Source: Alphaproteobacteria bacterium (GTDB taxonomy: Bacteria; Pseudomonadota; Alphaproteobacteria; Sphingomonadales; Sphingomonadaceae). From it: a DNA stretch of 64,000 nt. Within the stretch, counting starts at the first letter, position 1, and each line of letters opens with the position of its first letter. Positions 29,674-38,445 of this stretch are shown one piece after another. The position numbers were made by a program, and so were the translations under genes. The notes under the pieces are model-generated. The model saw only the letters and a program-made list of their open reading frames with translations. It had not been told where the DNA came from and did no database searches. The DNA lies in contig JAUHWC010000005.1 in the NCBI GenBank assembly GCA_030424845.1, forward strand, positions 51,001 through 115,000, in the 5' to 3' direction.

Positions 29674-30395
29674 CATCCAGCACCGAAAACACGGAAAAGA
29701 CCGGCAACCTGACGCGCCGCATCGCCGACCAGATCGGCCGGGCCATCGTCGCGGGCGAATATGGTGACCGCCCCTTCCCTATCGAAGCGGATATTTCCGA
29801 GCAGTTCGATGCCAGCCGCAGCGTCACCCGCGAAGCGATCAAGATGCTCACGGCCAAGGGGCTGATCGCTTCACGCCCGCGTCGGGGCACTAGCGTTGCT
29901 CCCGAAGCGGACTGGAACTTCCTCGATCCCGATGTGCTGCGCTGGCTTCTCGGAAGGGGTTTCTCGCTCGACCTGCTGAGCGAATTTACCGCCTTTCGCA
30001 GTGCTATCGAGCCGCAAGCCGCATTGCAGGCGATCCGTCGCAATGATCCCGAGGCGCTTGTTCGTATCGAAGCCGCCATCGAACGGATGGAGAGCGTCAG
30101 CGCTGACGACCGCGAGGCAACCCTGGCTGCCGACATCGAATTCCACGTCGCCATCCTGCTGGCCAGCGGCAATCGCTTCATGATCCAGTGCTGCGACCTG
30201 GTGGAAACTGCCTTGCGCTATTCAATCCAGCTGACCGACCTTGAGAAAGGCGTGGCCGCAGCGGACATCGACGCTCACCGGGTCATCGCCAATGCCATTC
30301 TCGCAGGGGATGCGGCCCGCGCGGTAACGGCCAGTCAGGACCTGCTGAACGAAGCGGCCATGCTGATCGAGCGCGCACGACGGGCTGCGGGATGA
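29670..30395 (+). CDS. FadR/GntR family regulator with FCD domain (DgoR-like)
   Basis: EADISEQFDASRSVTREAIKMLTAKGLIASRPRRGTSVAP; FCD-type helical C-terminus. Confidence 0.92.
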   Translation: MTSSTENTEKTGNLTRRIADQIGRAIVAGEYGDRPFPIEADISEQFDASRSVTREAIKMLTAKGLIASRPRRGTSVAPEADWNFLDPDVLRWLLGRGFSLDLLSEFTAFRSAIEPQAALQAIRRNDPEALVRIEAAIERMESVSADDREATLAADIEFHVAILLASGNRFMIQCCDLVETALRYSIQLTDLEKGVAAADIDAHRVIANAILAGDAARAVTASQDLLNEAAMLIERARRAAG

Positions 30396-31423
30396 TGCAA
30401 GGCTCGGTAGTGGCTGCGCCGTTCGGCACGCTGTCGGACGGATCGCGGGCGATGTCATACAGCCTGTCGCTCGACAATGGCGTGGCTGCCATGCTGACCG
30501 ACTTCGGTGCCAGCCTGATCGGCTGGCGCGTGCCGGACCGCCACGGAAGGCTCGACGATGTCGTGCTGGGTTGCGACGACGTATCCGCATTGGCGCAACA
30601 AACCGCCTATCTCGGTGCTGCGGTTGGGCGCGTTGCGGGCCGTGTGCGCGCTGCACGCTTCCCGCTTGATGACCGTGAATATCACGTGGCCGCCAACAGT
30701 GCGCCGCACCATCTGCATGGCGGTGTTCGCGGTTTCAGCTATCGCCTCTGGTCTGCCGAGGTGCTCGACGACGACTTGCCCGCCGTGCGTTTCACCATCA
30801 CCAGCGAGGATGGCGACGAGGGCTATTCCGGCGAAGTGCAGGCAAGCCTCACCTACCGCCTCGAACCGCCTGCCCGCCTTGTCCTGACATTCGAAGCGGT
30901 AGCCAGTCGGCCCACACCGTTCAGCCCCACCTGCCACGCCTATTTCAATCTGGATGGCCACGGCGCCGGTAGCCTCGCCAGTCACACCCTGCACCTCCCA
31001 GCCTCGCGCTACACACCGGTCGATGAAGCGCTGATCCCAACCGGCGAGATCGCGCCCGTAAACGGCACGCCGATGGATTTCGGGGAGCCGAAGGGGTTCG
31101 CCCAAGAATATGACCACAACTTCGTCATCGATGAGCCGCCGGGCCAATTGCGGCACGCGGCGAGCCTTGTTTCCCATACTTCGGGGCGCGCGCTGTCCAT
31201 ATCGACGGATCGCCCCTGCATCCACCTCTACACCGGCGCAGGACTGGACATTCCCGGTGGCAAGCAGGGCACCAGCTATGGCCCCTTCAGCGGCCTTGCG
31301 CTTGAGACGCAGGGGTTTCCGGACGCCCTAAACCACGAGCTCTTCACCGCCAATGTCCTTCGCCCGGGCGAAACATTCCGCAGCCAGACAGTCTTTGAAT
31401 TTATCCAGGAACCAACACCGTGA
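30392..31423 (+). CDS. galM: Aldose 1-epimerase (galactose mutarotase)
   Basis: YLGAAVGRVAGRVRAARFPLDDREYHVAANSAPHHLHGGVRGFS, SPTCHAYFNLDGHGAGSLASHTLHL. Confidence 0.94.
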   Translation: MMQGSVVAAPFGTLSDGSRAMSYSLSLDNGVAAMLTDFGASLIGWRVPDRHGRLDDVVLGCDDVSALAQQTAYLGAAVGRVAGRVRAARFPLDDREYHVAANSAPHHLHGGVRGFSYRLWSAEVLDDDLPAVRFTITSEDGDEGYSGEVQASLTYRLEPPARLVLTFEAVASRPTPFSPTCHAYFNLDGHGAGSLASHTLHLPASRYTPVDEALIPTGEIAPVNGTPMDFGEPKGFAQEYDHNFVIDEPPGQLRHAASLVSHTSGRALSISTDRPCIHLYTGAGLDIPGGKQGTSYGPFSGLALETQGFPDALNHELFTANVLRPGETFRSQTVFEFIQEPTP

Positions 31424-32565
31424 ATGCAATACAATCCATCGAGACATTTCTTGTCCCGCCGCGCTGGCTCTTTGTCCGTGTCGAGACTTCCGAAGGCCTG
31501 ATCGGCTGGGGCGAAGCCAGCCTTGAAGGGCATGGCGAGGCGGTTATTGGAGCGTTTGCTTCACTGCGCGATCGCTTTGTCGGCGCGAATGCGGATCGCA
31601 TTGAGGACACCTGGCAGACCGCCTATCGCCTCGGGTTCTACCGCGGCGGTCCGGTGCTGATGTCGGCGCTTTCGGGGCTCGACCAAGCGCTGTGGGACAT
31701 CAAGGGCAAGACCCTGGGCGTGCCCGTCGCGCAGCTGCTGGGCGGCGAAGTACGGGATGCGATCCGGGTCTATAGCTGGATTGGCGGTGACGACCCGGCC
31801 TCGGTGAAAGAGGAGGCCGAGGTGCGCAAGGCGCAAGGCTTCGACACGGTGAAGATGAACGCCACCGGCGCACTCGCCCGGCTAGACAGTCGCACAGCGC
31901 TTGACGGCGTTGTCGAGCGCGTTTCTCTGGTGCGCGAAGCGGGCATGGACGTGGCGGTGGACTTCCACGGCAGGGTCCACAAGCCGATGGCAAAGCAGCT
32001 GGCCCAGGCGCTCGAGCCGCTGGCCCCGCTGTTCATCGAGGAGCCGCTGCTGAGCGAACAACCCGCTGAAATCGCCGAACTGGCGCGGCGGACCAACCTG
32101 CCGATTGCTCTGGGCGAGCGGCTCTACAGCCGCTGGGACTTCCGCCCATTCTTCGAAAGTTGTGCGATCGACGTTGCCCAACCCGACCTCTCGCACGCTG
32201 GCGGCCTGTCCGAGTGCCGCCGCATCGCCAATATGGCAGAGGCCTACGACGTCGCTATCGCCCCTCATTGCCCCTTGGGGCCGATTGCGCTCGCCGCCTG
32301 CTTCCAACTGGCCGCCGCAACACCCAACTTCGTGATTCAGGAGATGTCGCTGGGCATCCACTACAACCAGGACGGCCATGACCTGCTGAGCTATCTGGTG
32401 GAGCCTGACGTGTTCCGTGTCGACAACGGTCTGGTCGAGACCCTGAAGGCGCCCGGCCTCGGTATTGCCATTGACGAGGAGAAGGTGCGCCACCTTGCGG
32501 AAAGCCCGCACAGCTGGCGCAATCCGGTATGGCGCGGCCGGGATGGAGGGCTGAGTGAATGGTGA
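31420..32565 (+). CDS. dgoD: D-galactonate dehydratase (enolase superfamily)
   Basis: VETSEGLIGWGEASLEGHGEAVIGAF, LSGLDQALWDIKGKTLGVPVAQLLGG, VDFHGRVHKPMAK. Confidence 0.93.
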   Translation: MNAIQSIETFLVPPRWLFVRVETSEGLIGWGEASLEGHGEAVIGAFASLRDRFVGANADRIEDTWQTAYRLGFYRGGPVLMSALSGLDQALWDIKGKTLGVPVAQLLGGEVRDAIRVYSWIGGDDPASVKEEAEVRKAQGFDTVKMNATGALARLDSRTALDGVVERVSLVREAGMDVAVDFHGRVHKPMAKQLAQALEPLAPLFIEEPLLSEQPAEIAELARRTNLPIALGERLYSRWDFRPFFESCAIDVAQPDLSHAGGLSECRRIANMAEAYDVAIAPHCPLGPIALAACFQLAAATPNFVIQEMSLGIHYNQDGHDLLSYLVEPDVFRVDNGLVETLKAPGLGIAIDEEKVRHLAESPHSWRNPVWRGRDGGLSEW

Positions 32566-33302
32566 AACATGATTTTGCAGGCAGCGTCGTCCTGATAACC
32601 GGGGCGATCGGCGGGATTGGCAAGGCCACGGCGAGCGCGTTTGCCCGGGGTGGCGCATCTCTCGTCCTGGTCGATCTGGCAGAAGCAGAAGAAACAGAGT
32701 GCGCGCGCCTCATTGGGCTTGGCGCCGAGGTAGCCGCCAGCCTATCCTGCGACATCAGCGATGAGGCCGCCATTGCAGGCCTCGTCGATAAGGTGCTCGA
32801 AAAGTTCGGCAGGATTGACGTGATCGTCAATATCGCTGGTGCCATGATCTACCGTCCTGTGGCGGAAATGAGCGCTGACGACTGGAACAGGATGCTGGCG
32901 ATCAACCTCGTCGGCCCCGCCCTGCTGACCGGCGCTGGCCTGCGGCATATGCGTTCCGGCGGCTCCATCGTGAATATCGCATCGATCCACGCCCGGCAGA
33001 CGACCGCCGAAGTGGCTGGCTACGCGGCGGCAAAAGCCGGGATCTGCAGCGTGACAAGGACGGCGGCGATCGAAGGCAAGGCAAAGGGAATCCGGGTGAA
33101 TGCCGTTCTCCCGGGAGCGATAGACACGCCGATGCTGTGGAACAGTCCGACTATCAAATCGGGGGCCGAGAAACTCGATCCGTCGCAGGTCGGCAGGCCT
33201 GAGGACATCGCGGAAGTCGTTTGCTTTCTTGCGAGTGACTCGGCCGCTTTCATTACAGGCGAAGAGCTTATGGCTGACGGCGGCAGGATCGCGAGCCTTT
33301 AA
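32559..33302 (+). CDS. SDR family oxidoreductase, candidate galactose 1-dehydrogenase
   Basis: VVLITGAIGGIGKATASAFARGGA, NIAGAMIYRP, GYAAAKAG; in operon with dgoD/galM. Confidence 0.9.
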   Translation: MVKHDFAGSVVLITGAIGGIGKATASAFARGGASLVLVDLAEAEETECARLIGLGAEVAASLSCDISDEAAIAGLVDKVLEKFGRIDVIVNIAGAMIYRPVAEMSADDWNRMLAINLVGPALLTGAGLRHMRSGGSIVNIASIHARQTTAEVAGYAAAKAGICSVTRTAAIEGKAKGIRVNAVLPGAIDTPMLWNSPTIKSGAEKLDPSQVGRPEDIAEVVCFLASDSAAFITGEELMADGGRIASL

Positions 33303-33738
33303 GGATGCCAGAAAAGTGATCTGACCGAACCTTGCTGCCCTCGCGCAACCCGTACCGCCAAGGGGTTTGTCCTGAAACAGTCTTGCTGAACGCGACATTC
33401 GCGAGAAGCGGTCGTTTCTGGGACGAAATTTGCCTCAAGCGCCAGCGAGGCTCAAGATCCGCCCGCATGCAGAATCCAGCCCCGTTGACATCTTGTCTCG
33501 CCTTTCTGGGCTCTCCGCCGCAACTGGAAACCAAAGCACACCCTACCCCGCGATTTCGGGACCTATCTACCTAATATCATTGCGATATTGTGGTTTGGGC
33601 GAAAGTCACCCGTCTGCGAGTTGAGCGGGTTTGCACCGATCCGCAAGCAACTCAGTTTCCGATAACCCTCCGTAATTGCGCGGTATTTCGTGCCACTTGC
33701 GTGGGTCGTAGAAGAGTTACGGATTTTGGCGCAATCGG

Positions 33739-34968
33739 TCAGCGCTTCGCCGTTTTGATCGGCACCACCTGAGCCCCCGCTCGCAGCCTATCGAGGTAAT
33801 CGCTCCACCATTGCGCCATCTTCACGCGCTCCTTCCAATGGGCACCGCGATGATAGGCGGCGCGGACCTTGTCGCTGTCGCCGTGGGCCAGGGCGCGTTC
33901 TATGGCGTCGGGATTCCACTTGCCGCTTTCGTTCAGCAAGGTGGAGGCCATCGCGCGGAAGCCGTGGGCGGTCATTTCATCGGTGGTATAGCCGAGGCGG
34001 CGCAGGCCAGCGTTGATTGTGTTGTCACTCATCGGACGCCTGCGAGTGCGGACTGACGGGAATACAAAGCCAGTGGGACCGGTCAGTTGCTGCGCCTCGG
34101 CAAGGATCGCAATGGCCTGGCGCGAGAGCGGAACGAGGTGATCCTTGCGCATCTTCGTTTTGCTTGCCGGGATCGTCCATAACGCTCCATCAAAGTCGAA
34201 TTCGCTCCATTCTGCATGGCGAAGCTCGCCCGGCCTGACAAACACATGTGGAGCGAGTTGCATTGCCAGCTTGGTGATCGGTTGGCCTTCGTAGCCATCG
34301 ATTGCTCGAAGCAACGCCCCAGCCCCGTCAGGATCAAGGACCGCGCCGTAATGCGTCACGGTAGGGTTCATCAGTGCACCCCTCAAATCGCGTGTGGGAT
34401 CGGATTTGAGGCGCGCTGTGGCGACCGCATAGCGAAAGACCGAACCTGCCAGTTGCAGAGTCCGTTTAGCGCTCTCCAGCCTGCCCTTGCTCTCAATGCG
34501 GCGAACGGCGGTCAGGATGTCGGCAGGCTCGATGTCTGCAATCGGCAGATTGCCAATCGAGCTGTTAAGTACCGAGAGCAGATATTCGCAGCGCTTCGCC
34601 GTGGCAGGTGCCCATGCCCGTGAACCATCATTCCGGCGCTTCTCGCAGAACTCGGCAGCCAAGGCAGCAAAGGTATTCTCGGCATCCAGCCTCGCACGCG
34701 CCTTCTCACGCTGTTTTTCGCGCGACGGGTCCTTGCCCTTTGCCATCTGCTCTCGCGCCGCATCGCGCCTTCTCCGAGCCTCAGCCAACCCAACTTCCGG
34801 GTAAGTTCCGAGACCCAGTTTCTTTTCGCGGCCATCGACGCGGTACTTCATTCGCCACAGTTTTCCGCCGCTTGGCTGCACCAGGAGGAAGAGGCCTGAC
34901 GAGTCGCCCATTTTGTAGGGTTTCGGACCGGCCTTTGCTTTACGAATTGAAACGTCTGTTAGCGCCAT
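33739..34968 (-). CDS. int: Tyrosine recombinase/integrase, P4/CP4-57 type
   Basis: ALTDVSIRKAKAGPKPYKMGDSSGLFLLVQPSGGKLWRMKYR, RPGELRHAEWSEFD, TAHGFRAMASTLLNE. Confidence 0.96.
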   Translation of the reverse strand: MALTDVSIRKAKAGPKPYKMGDSSGLFLLVQPSGGKLWRMKYRVDGREKKLGLGTYPEVGLAEARRRRDAAREQMAKGKDPSREKQREKARARLDAENTFAALAAEFCEKRRNDGSRAWAPATAKRCEYLLSVLNSSIGNLPIADIEPADILTAVRRIESKGRLESAKRTLQLAGSVFRYAVATARLKSDPTRDLRGALMNPTVTHYGAVLDPDGAGALLRAIDGYEGQPITKLAMQLAPHVFVRPGELRHAEWSEFDFDGALWTIPASKTKMRKDHLVPLSRQAIAILAEAQQLTGPTGFVFPSVRTRRRPMSDNTINAGLRRLGYTTDEMTAHGFRAMASTLLNESGKWNPDAIERALAHGDSDKVRAAYHRGAHWKERVKMAQWWSDYLDRLRAGAQVVPIKTAKR

Positions 34969-34992
34969 GATTTCAGAGCCTTACCCGGTATG

Positions 34993-35056
34993 TGGCCCCC
35001 AGGCTGGGGGCCACTCGAATTGGCGGAAACCCATTAGGCCCCCAAAGTGGCCCCCA
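34993..35056 (+). repeat. Cluster of TGGCCCCCA repeats, candidate integrase arm sites
   Basis: TGGCCCCCA 34993-35001, its inverse TGGGGGCCA 35005-35013, AGGCCCCCA 35036-35044, TGGCCCCCA 35048-35056. Confidence 0.65.
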
Positions 35057-35170
35057 ATTCAGCGGGATTTGGCGAGACTAGCCGAGCAAATGCAGGACAA
35101 TCACACGCCAGAAACCCTCGGATTTCCAACGTTTTTATAGCGTTTCCGGGATGTTTTGGGAAGGCGGCGC

Positions 35171-35188
35171 TGGAGCGGGTGAAGGGAA
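35171..35188 (+). repeat. Candidate att copy (tRNA-proximal): TGGAGCGGGTGAAGGGAA
   Basis: 3' end of tRNA-Gly; matches 7857-7873. Confidence 0.75.
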
Positions 35189-35244
35189 TCGAACCCTCGT
35201 CGTCAGCTTGGGAAGCTGCTGCTCTACCATTGAGCTACACCCGC
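35171..35244 (-). tRNA. tRNA-Gly (anticodon CCC), CCA encoded
   Basis: Reverse complement GCGGGTGTAGCTCAATGGTAGAGCAGCAGCTTCCCAAGCTGACGACGAGGGTTCGATTCCCTTCACCCGCTCCA folds as a cloverleaf. Confidence 0.97.
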
Positions 35245-35431
35245 AAGGTGTTGTGAAACCGTGGCAAATCGCCTGTTCCCGTCCCGCGGTCCAGACCATC
35301 ACCAGCCATCCGACCGGCGCTTGCCACGATTGCGCGGGATTGGTCAACACTTGCCCTTGCCTGCCATGTGGCAAGCAGGGGCAAGCAGGAAGGTCCCGGC
35401 GCCACGCCTGCCGCGTGCCGCCGGTCCGCAA

Positions 35432-35959
35432 TCAGTCGATGGTGATGGTCACCGCACGGCGGTTCTGTGCCCATGCGGCTTCATTCGACGCCGTGGCCGC
35501 AGGGCGTTCCTCGCCATAGCTCAACACCGTGATGCGTGTTTCGCTGATGCCGAGGCTCACCAGATAGTTCTTGGCAGCATTGGCGCGGCGCTCGCCCAGG
35601 GCGAGGTTGTATTCGCGCGTGCCGCGTTCGTCGGCATGGCCTTCCACCCGGGCGCGCTTCTCGGGATATCGCGCCAGCCATTCGGCCTGGGCGCGCAGGG
35701 CCGCAGCATCCTCGCTGTCGATATTGTACCGGTCGGTATCAAAGAAGATCGTGTCCCGTCCGCTCATCTGGTTGACGAAATCCGCCTGGCTGCCGGGCAC
35801 GATGCGGGCCGGCGCGGCCGGCTGTTGCGTCGCTGCGGAAGGAGCGGTCTGGACCGCAGGTGGTGGAAGGGTTTCCGGCGCCTTCTTGGAGCAGGCCGAT
35901 ACGGAAACCGCGATGATGCAGCCTGCTGCCAGACCCAAATACTTGTTCATTGCATTCAC
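35432..35959 (-). CDS. pal: Peptidoglycan-associated lipoprotein (OmpA family)
   Basis: Lipobox VSACSKK; DTIFFDTDRYNID, VEGHADERGTREYNLALGERRANAAKNYLVSLGI. Confidence 0.95.
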   Translation of the reverse strand: MNAMNKYLGLAAGCIIAVSVSACSKKAPETLPPPAVQTAPSAATQQPAAPARIVPGSQADFVNQMSGRDTIFFDTDRYNIDSEDAAALRAQAEWLARYPEKRARVEGHADERGTREYNLALGERRANAAKNYLVSLGISETRITVLSYGEERPAATASNEAAWAQNRRAVTITID

Positions 35960-36042
35960 TCCAGATTGGCCGAGCGTTTCCCCACGACCGGCATTGGAGC
36001 TTTGATAGCGGGGGATTCCCGCCGCATGTTACAATGGCTTTT

Positions 36043-36735
36043 TTACGACCCATCCGGTGCAGTCACGCTGAGGCGATAGCCGACGCCGGGTTCGGTCAGG
36101 ATCAGTTCCGGTTCCGACGGGTCATACTCCAGCTTCTGCCGCAGGAGCGCCATGTAGCTGCGCAGGTACTGGTTGTCGGCATGGGGATCGTTCCAGCCGG
36201 CAACCAGGAGGCGCCGCTGGGTCACGACCTGACCGGCGCGCCGGCACAGTGCTTCGAGCAGTGCGAATTCCTTTGGCGAGAGCCTGACGCTTTCGCCCAG
36301 CAACAGCACTTCCCTGGTGCGAAAATCCACCTGCAACTCTTTCGACCTGAAGACGGAAACCTGTCCTTCTTCCTGTGTCCTGCCACGGCGTTCCGCCGCG
36401 CGGATGCGGGCGAGCAGTTCTTCGATGCCGAAGGGTTTGTTGACCTAGTCATCCGCACCCTCATCGAGCGCGCGGACCTTGTCCGCTTCCAGGTGGCGGG
36501 CGGAGAGGATGATCACCGCCGCATCCGAGAGTTCCTTGCATTTCGCGATAAGTTCGATGCCGTCAATGTCCGGCAAGCCAAGGTCGAGCAGGACCAGGCT
36601 AAAGCTTCCGGCGGAAAGCGTGGCCAAGGCAGTCCTGCCGTCGGTTGCGGTAACCACCTCGTGGCCCTGACTGGAAATGACCGGGGCCAGCGAATCGAGG
36701 ATCACCTCCTCGTCATCAACCAGCAGCACTCTCAT
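36043..36735 (-). pseudogene. kdpE: KdpE-like two-component response regulator interrupted by an in-frame TAG
   Basis: MRVLLVDDEEVILDSL...RALDEGADD*VNKPFGIEELLARIRAA...LSPKEFALLEALCRRAGQVVTQRRLL; stop at 36445-36447; both halves in the same frame. Confidence 0.85.
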
Positions 36736-38234
36736 TGTGCGGTTTCCTGCGTCAGGCTCTGTTCGGAAAGGGGCAGGCGGATGAACACGGCCGTTCCTTT
36801 TCCGGCCAGCACCGGGCTGAACAGCTCGATGGTGCCGTCGAACGCCTTGACGAAACCTTTCGCGATATACAGGCCAAGGCCGCTGCCGCCGCGATCGCTG
36901 CGATCCGATGCCTTGTAGAACCGATCGAAGATATGCGGCTGGTCGGACGGCCTTATGCCGGGGCCGTAATCCGTGACCTCGAGTACGGCCCAAGCGCCGT
37001 CATGATAGAGCCGCACCTGTAGCGGCTCGTTCACTCCGCCATGCACCACGGCATTCTCCATGATGTTGTAGACGGCTTGCTCCAGCATCACCGCATTGGC
37101 GAAGACGACTGCCATCTTGATGTTGTAGTCCTTGTTGATCGCCTGTTCGGGATATTTCCGGCGGATCCGGCCAATCACGACACCGACGATCTCGATCAGA
37201 TCGACCTTTTCGAAGCCGCTGGTGCTGATGCCGGACTGGATCCTGCCCATGTCGAGCAGGTTGGCCGTGTAACGGTTCAGCTGTTCGCATTGCTGCTCGA
37301 TGGTCAGCAGCATCTTCATCCGCTGTGCGTTGGAGAGGTTCTCGCCATAGGAACGCAGGCTACTCGCAGCAGCTTCTATCGCGGTCAAAGGCGTGCGAAG
37401 GTCATGGGAGACGGAGGACAGGATCGCGCTCTTCAATTCTTCTGATCGTTGCGCAGCACGCCCCTCCGCCAGTTCCTCAAGCAGGAGGCAGCGGTCCACC
37501 GCCAGGCCGAGCAGGTTGGCGATGGCCTTCAGTTCGGGCAGTTCGCCGCTCATCCAGCTGCGCTCGCGAAACACGAATTTCACGACACCGACTTCGCGAT
37601 CCACTCCCATCAGCGGAAGGACCTGGAAGCTCATGGTTTCCGAGCCGCTCGGCGCATCGGCCGGCATGAGGGCCATCACCCCATCGACAGGCAGATCGCC
37701 CTCATCGCCCGGAGCCCACAGCTCGCCATCGCGGGAGATGTAGATTTCCAGCTGGCTGAGACCCTGAACAGGGAGGAAATTCTGTGCGATCCGTTCGACA
37801 TCGGCGACGCGCAAGGCCTGCTGCAAACCATCGCTGATGCGCAACAGCAAGGCGCTCTTGGCCTCCGCGATGTTGGCCAGCTTCTCGCTGTCCCGCAAAC
37901 GGCCTGCCGCGGTGCCGGAAACGATGGCACTGATATTGAAGGCGATAAGCGGGACAACCTCGTCAGCGGAGGTCAATCCGAGGCGGAAGGCAGGCTCGCT
38001 CAGGAAGAAATTGTAGATGAAGGAGGCGCCCAGCGCGCCAAGCAACCCTGCAAGAAGGCCGGATCGCGCACCGATCAACACGACACCCGTGACGTAGATG
38101 AGCACCGCGGTGATGGGGCGGTCAGCGGCCTGTGCCAGGTAGACGGTCCCTGTCGCCAGGGCAAAAATCAACAGGTTGCCGAGAGGGCCCCTGAACACAT
38201 CGCGCGCAAGGTTCCAGATGCTTTGCAGTTTCAT
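36732..38234 (-). CDS. KdpD-like sensor histidine kinase without the N-terminal KdpD/Usp domains
   Basis: DUF4118-like TM region, SSVSHDLRTPLTAIEAAASSL, DRGGSGLGLYIAKGFVKAFDG; stop overlaps kdpE start (ATGA). Confidence 0.88.
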   Translation of the reverse strand: MKLQSIWNLARDVFRGPLGNLLIFALATGTVYLAQAADRPITAVLIYVTGVVLIGARSGLLAGLLGALGASFIYNFFLSEPAFRLGLTSADEVVPLIAFNISAIVSGTAAGRLRDSEKLANIAEAKSALLLRISDGLQQALRVADVERIAQNFLPVQGLSQLEIYISRDGELWAPGDEGDLPVDGVMALMPADAPSGSETMSFQVLPLMGVDREVGVVKFVFRERSWMSGELPELKAIANLLGLAVDRCLLLEELAEGRAAQRSEELKSAILSSVSHDLRTPLTAIEAAASSLRSYGENLSNAQRMKMLLTIEQQCEQLNRYTANLLDMGRIQSGISTSGFEKVDLIEIVGVVIGRIRRKYPEQAINKDYNIKMAVVFANAVMLEQAVYNIMENAVVHGGVNEPLQVRLYHDGAWAVLEVTDYGPGIRPSDQPHIFDRFYKASDRSDRGGSGLGLYIAKGFVKAFDGTIELFSPVLAGKGTAVFIRLPLSEQSLTQETAQ

Positions 38235-38445
38235 GGCCATGCAATAACAGATCGGCGCCATCGACGAGTGCATGGAATTTTGACACGCCAACGGCCTTGT
38301 CCCCTCGCACCCGTAAAAGAAGCGCAGCAGCCTCTGCAGGCGAGCGTCAAGCGCCCGGGGACAGCCGGTTTGACCGGGCTGCGATGCAAACCATTGATCC
38401 CATTTGCAATCAGCCTATCGTGTCGGTCCTGGATCGGGAGGGAAC

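Noticed and set aside
33303-33738. Short ORFs between the SDR and integrase genes
   Set aside because: No family signature; probably non-coding island DNA.
35047-35256. 69-aa ORF (VKGIEPSSSAWEAAALPLSYTRKVL)
   Set aside because: Reads antisense through the tRNA-Gly gene; a well-known spurious translation.
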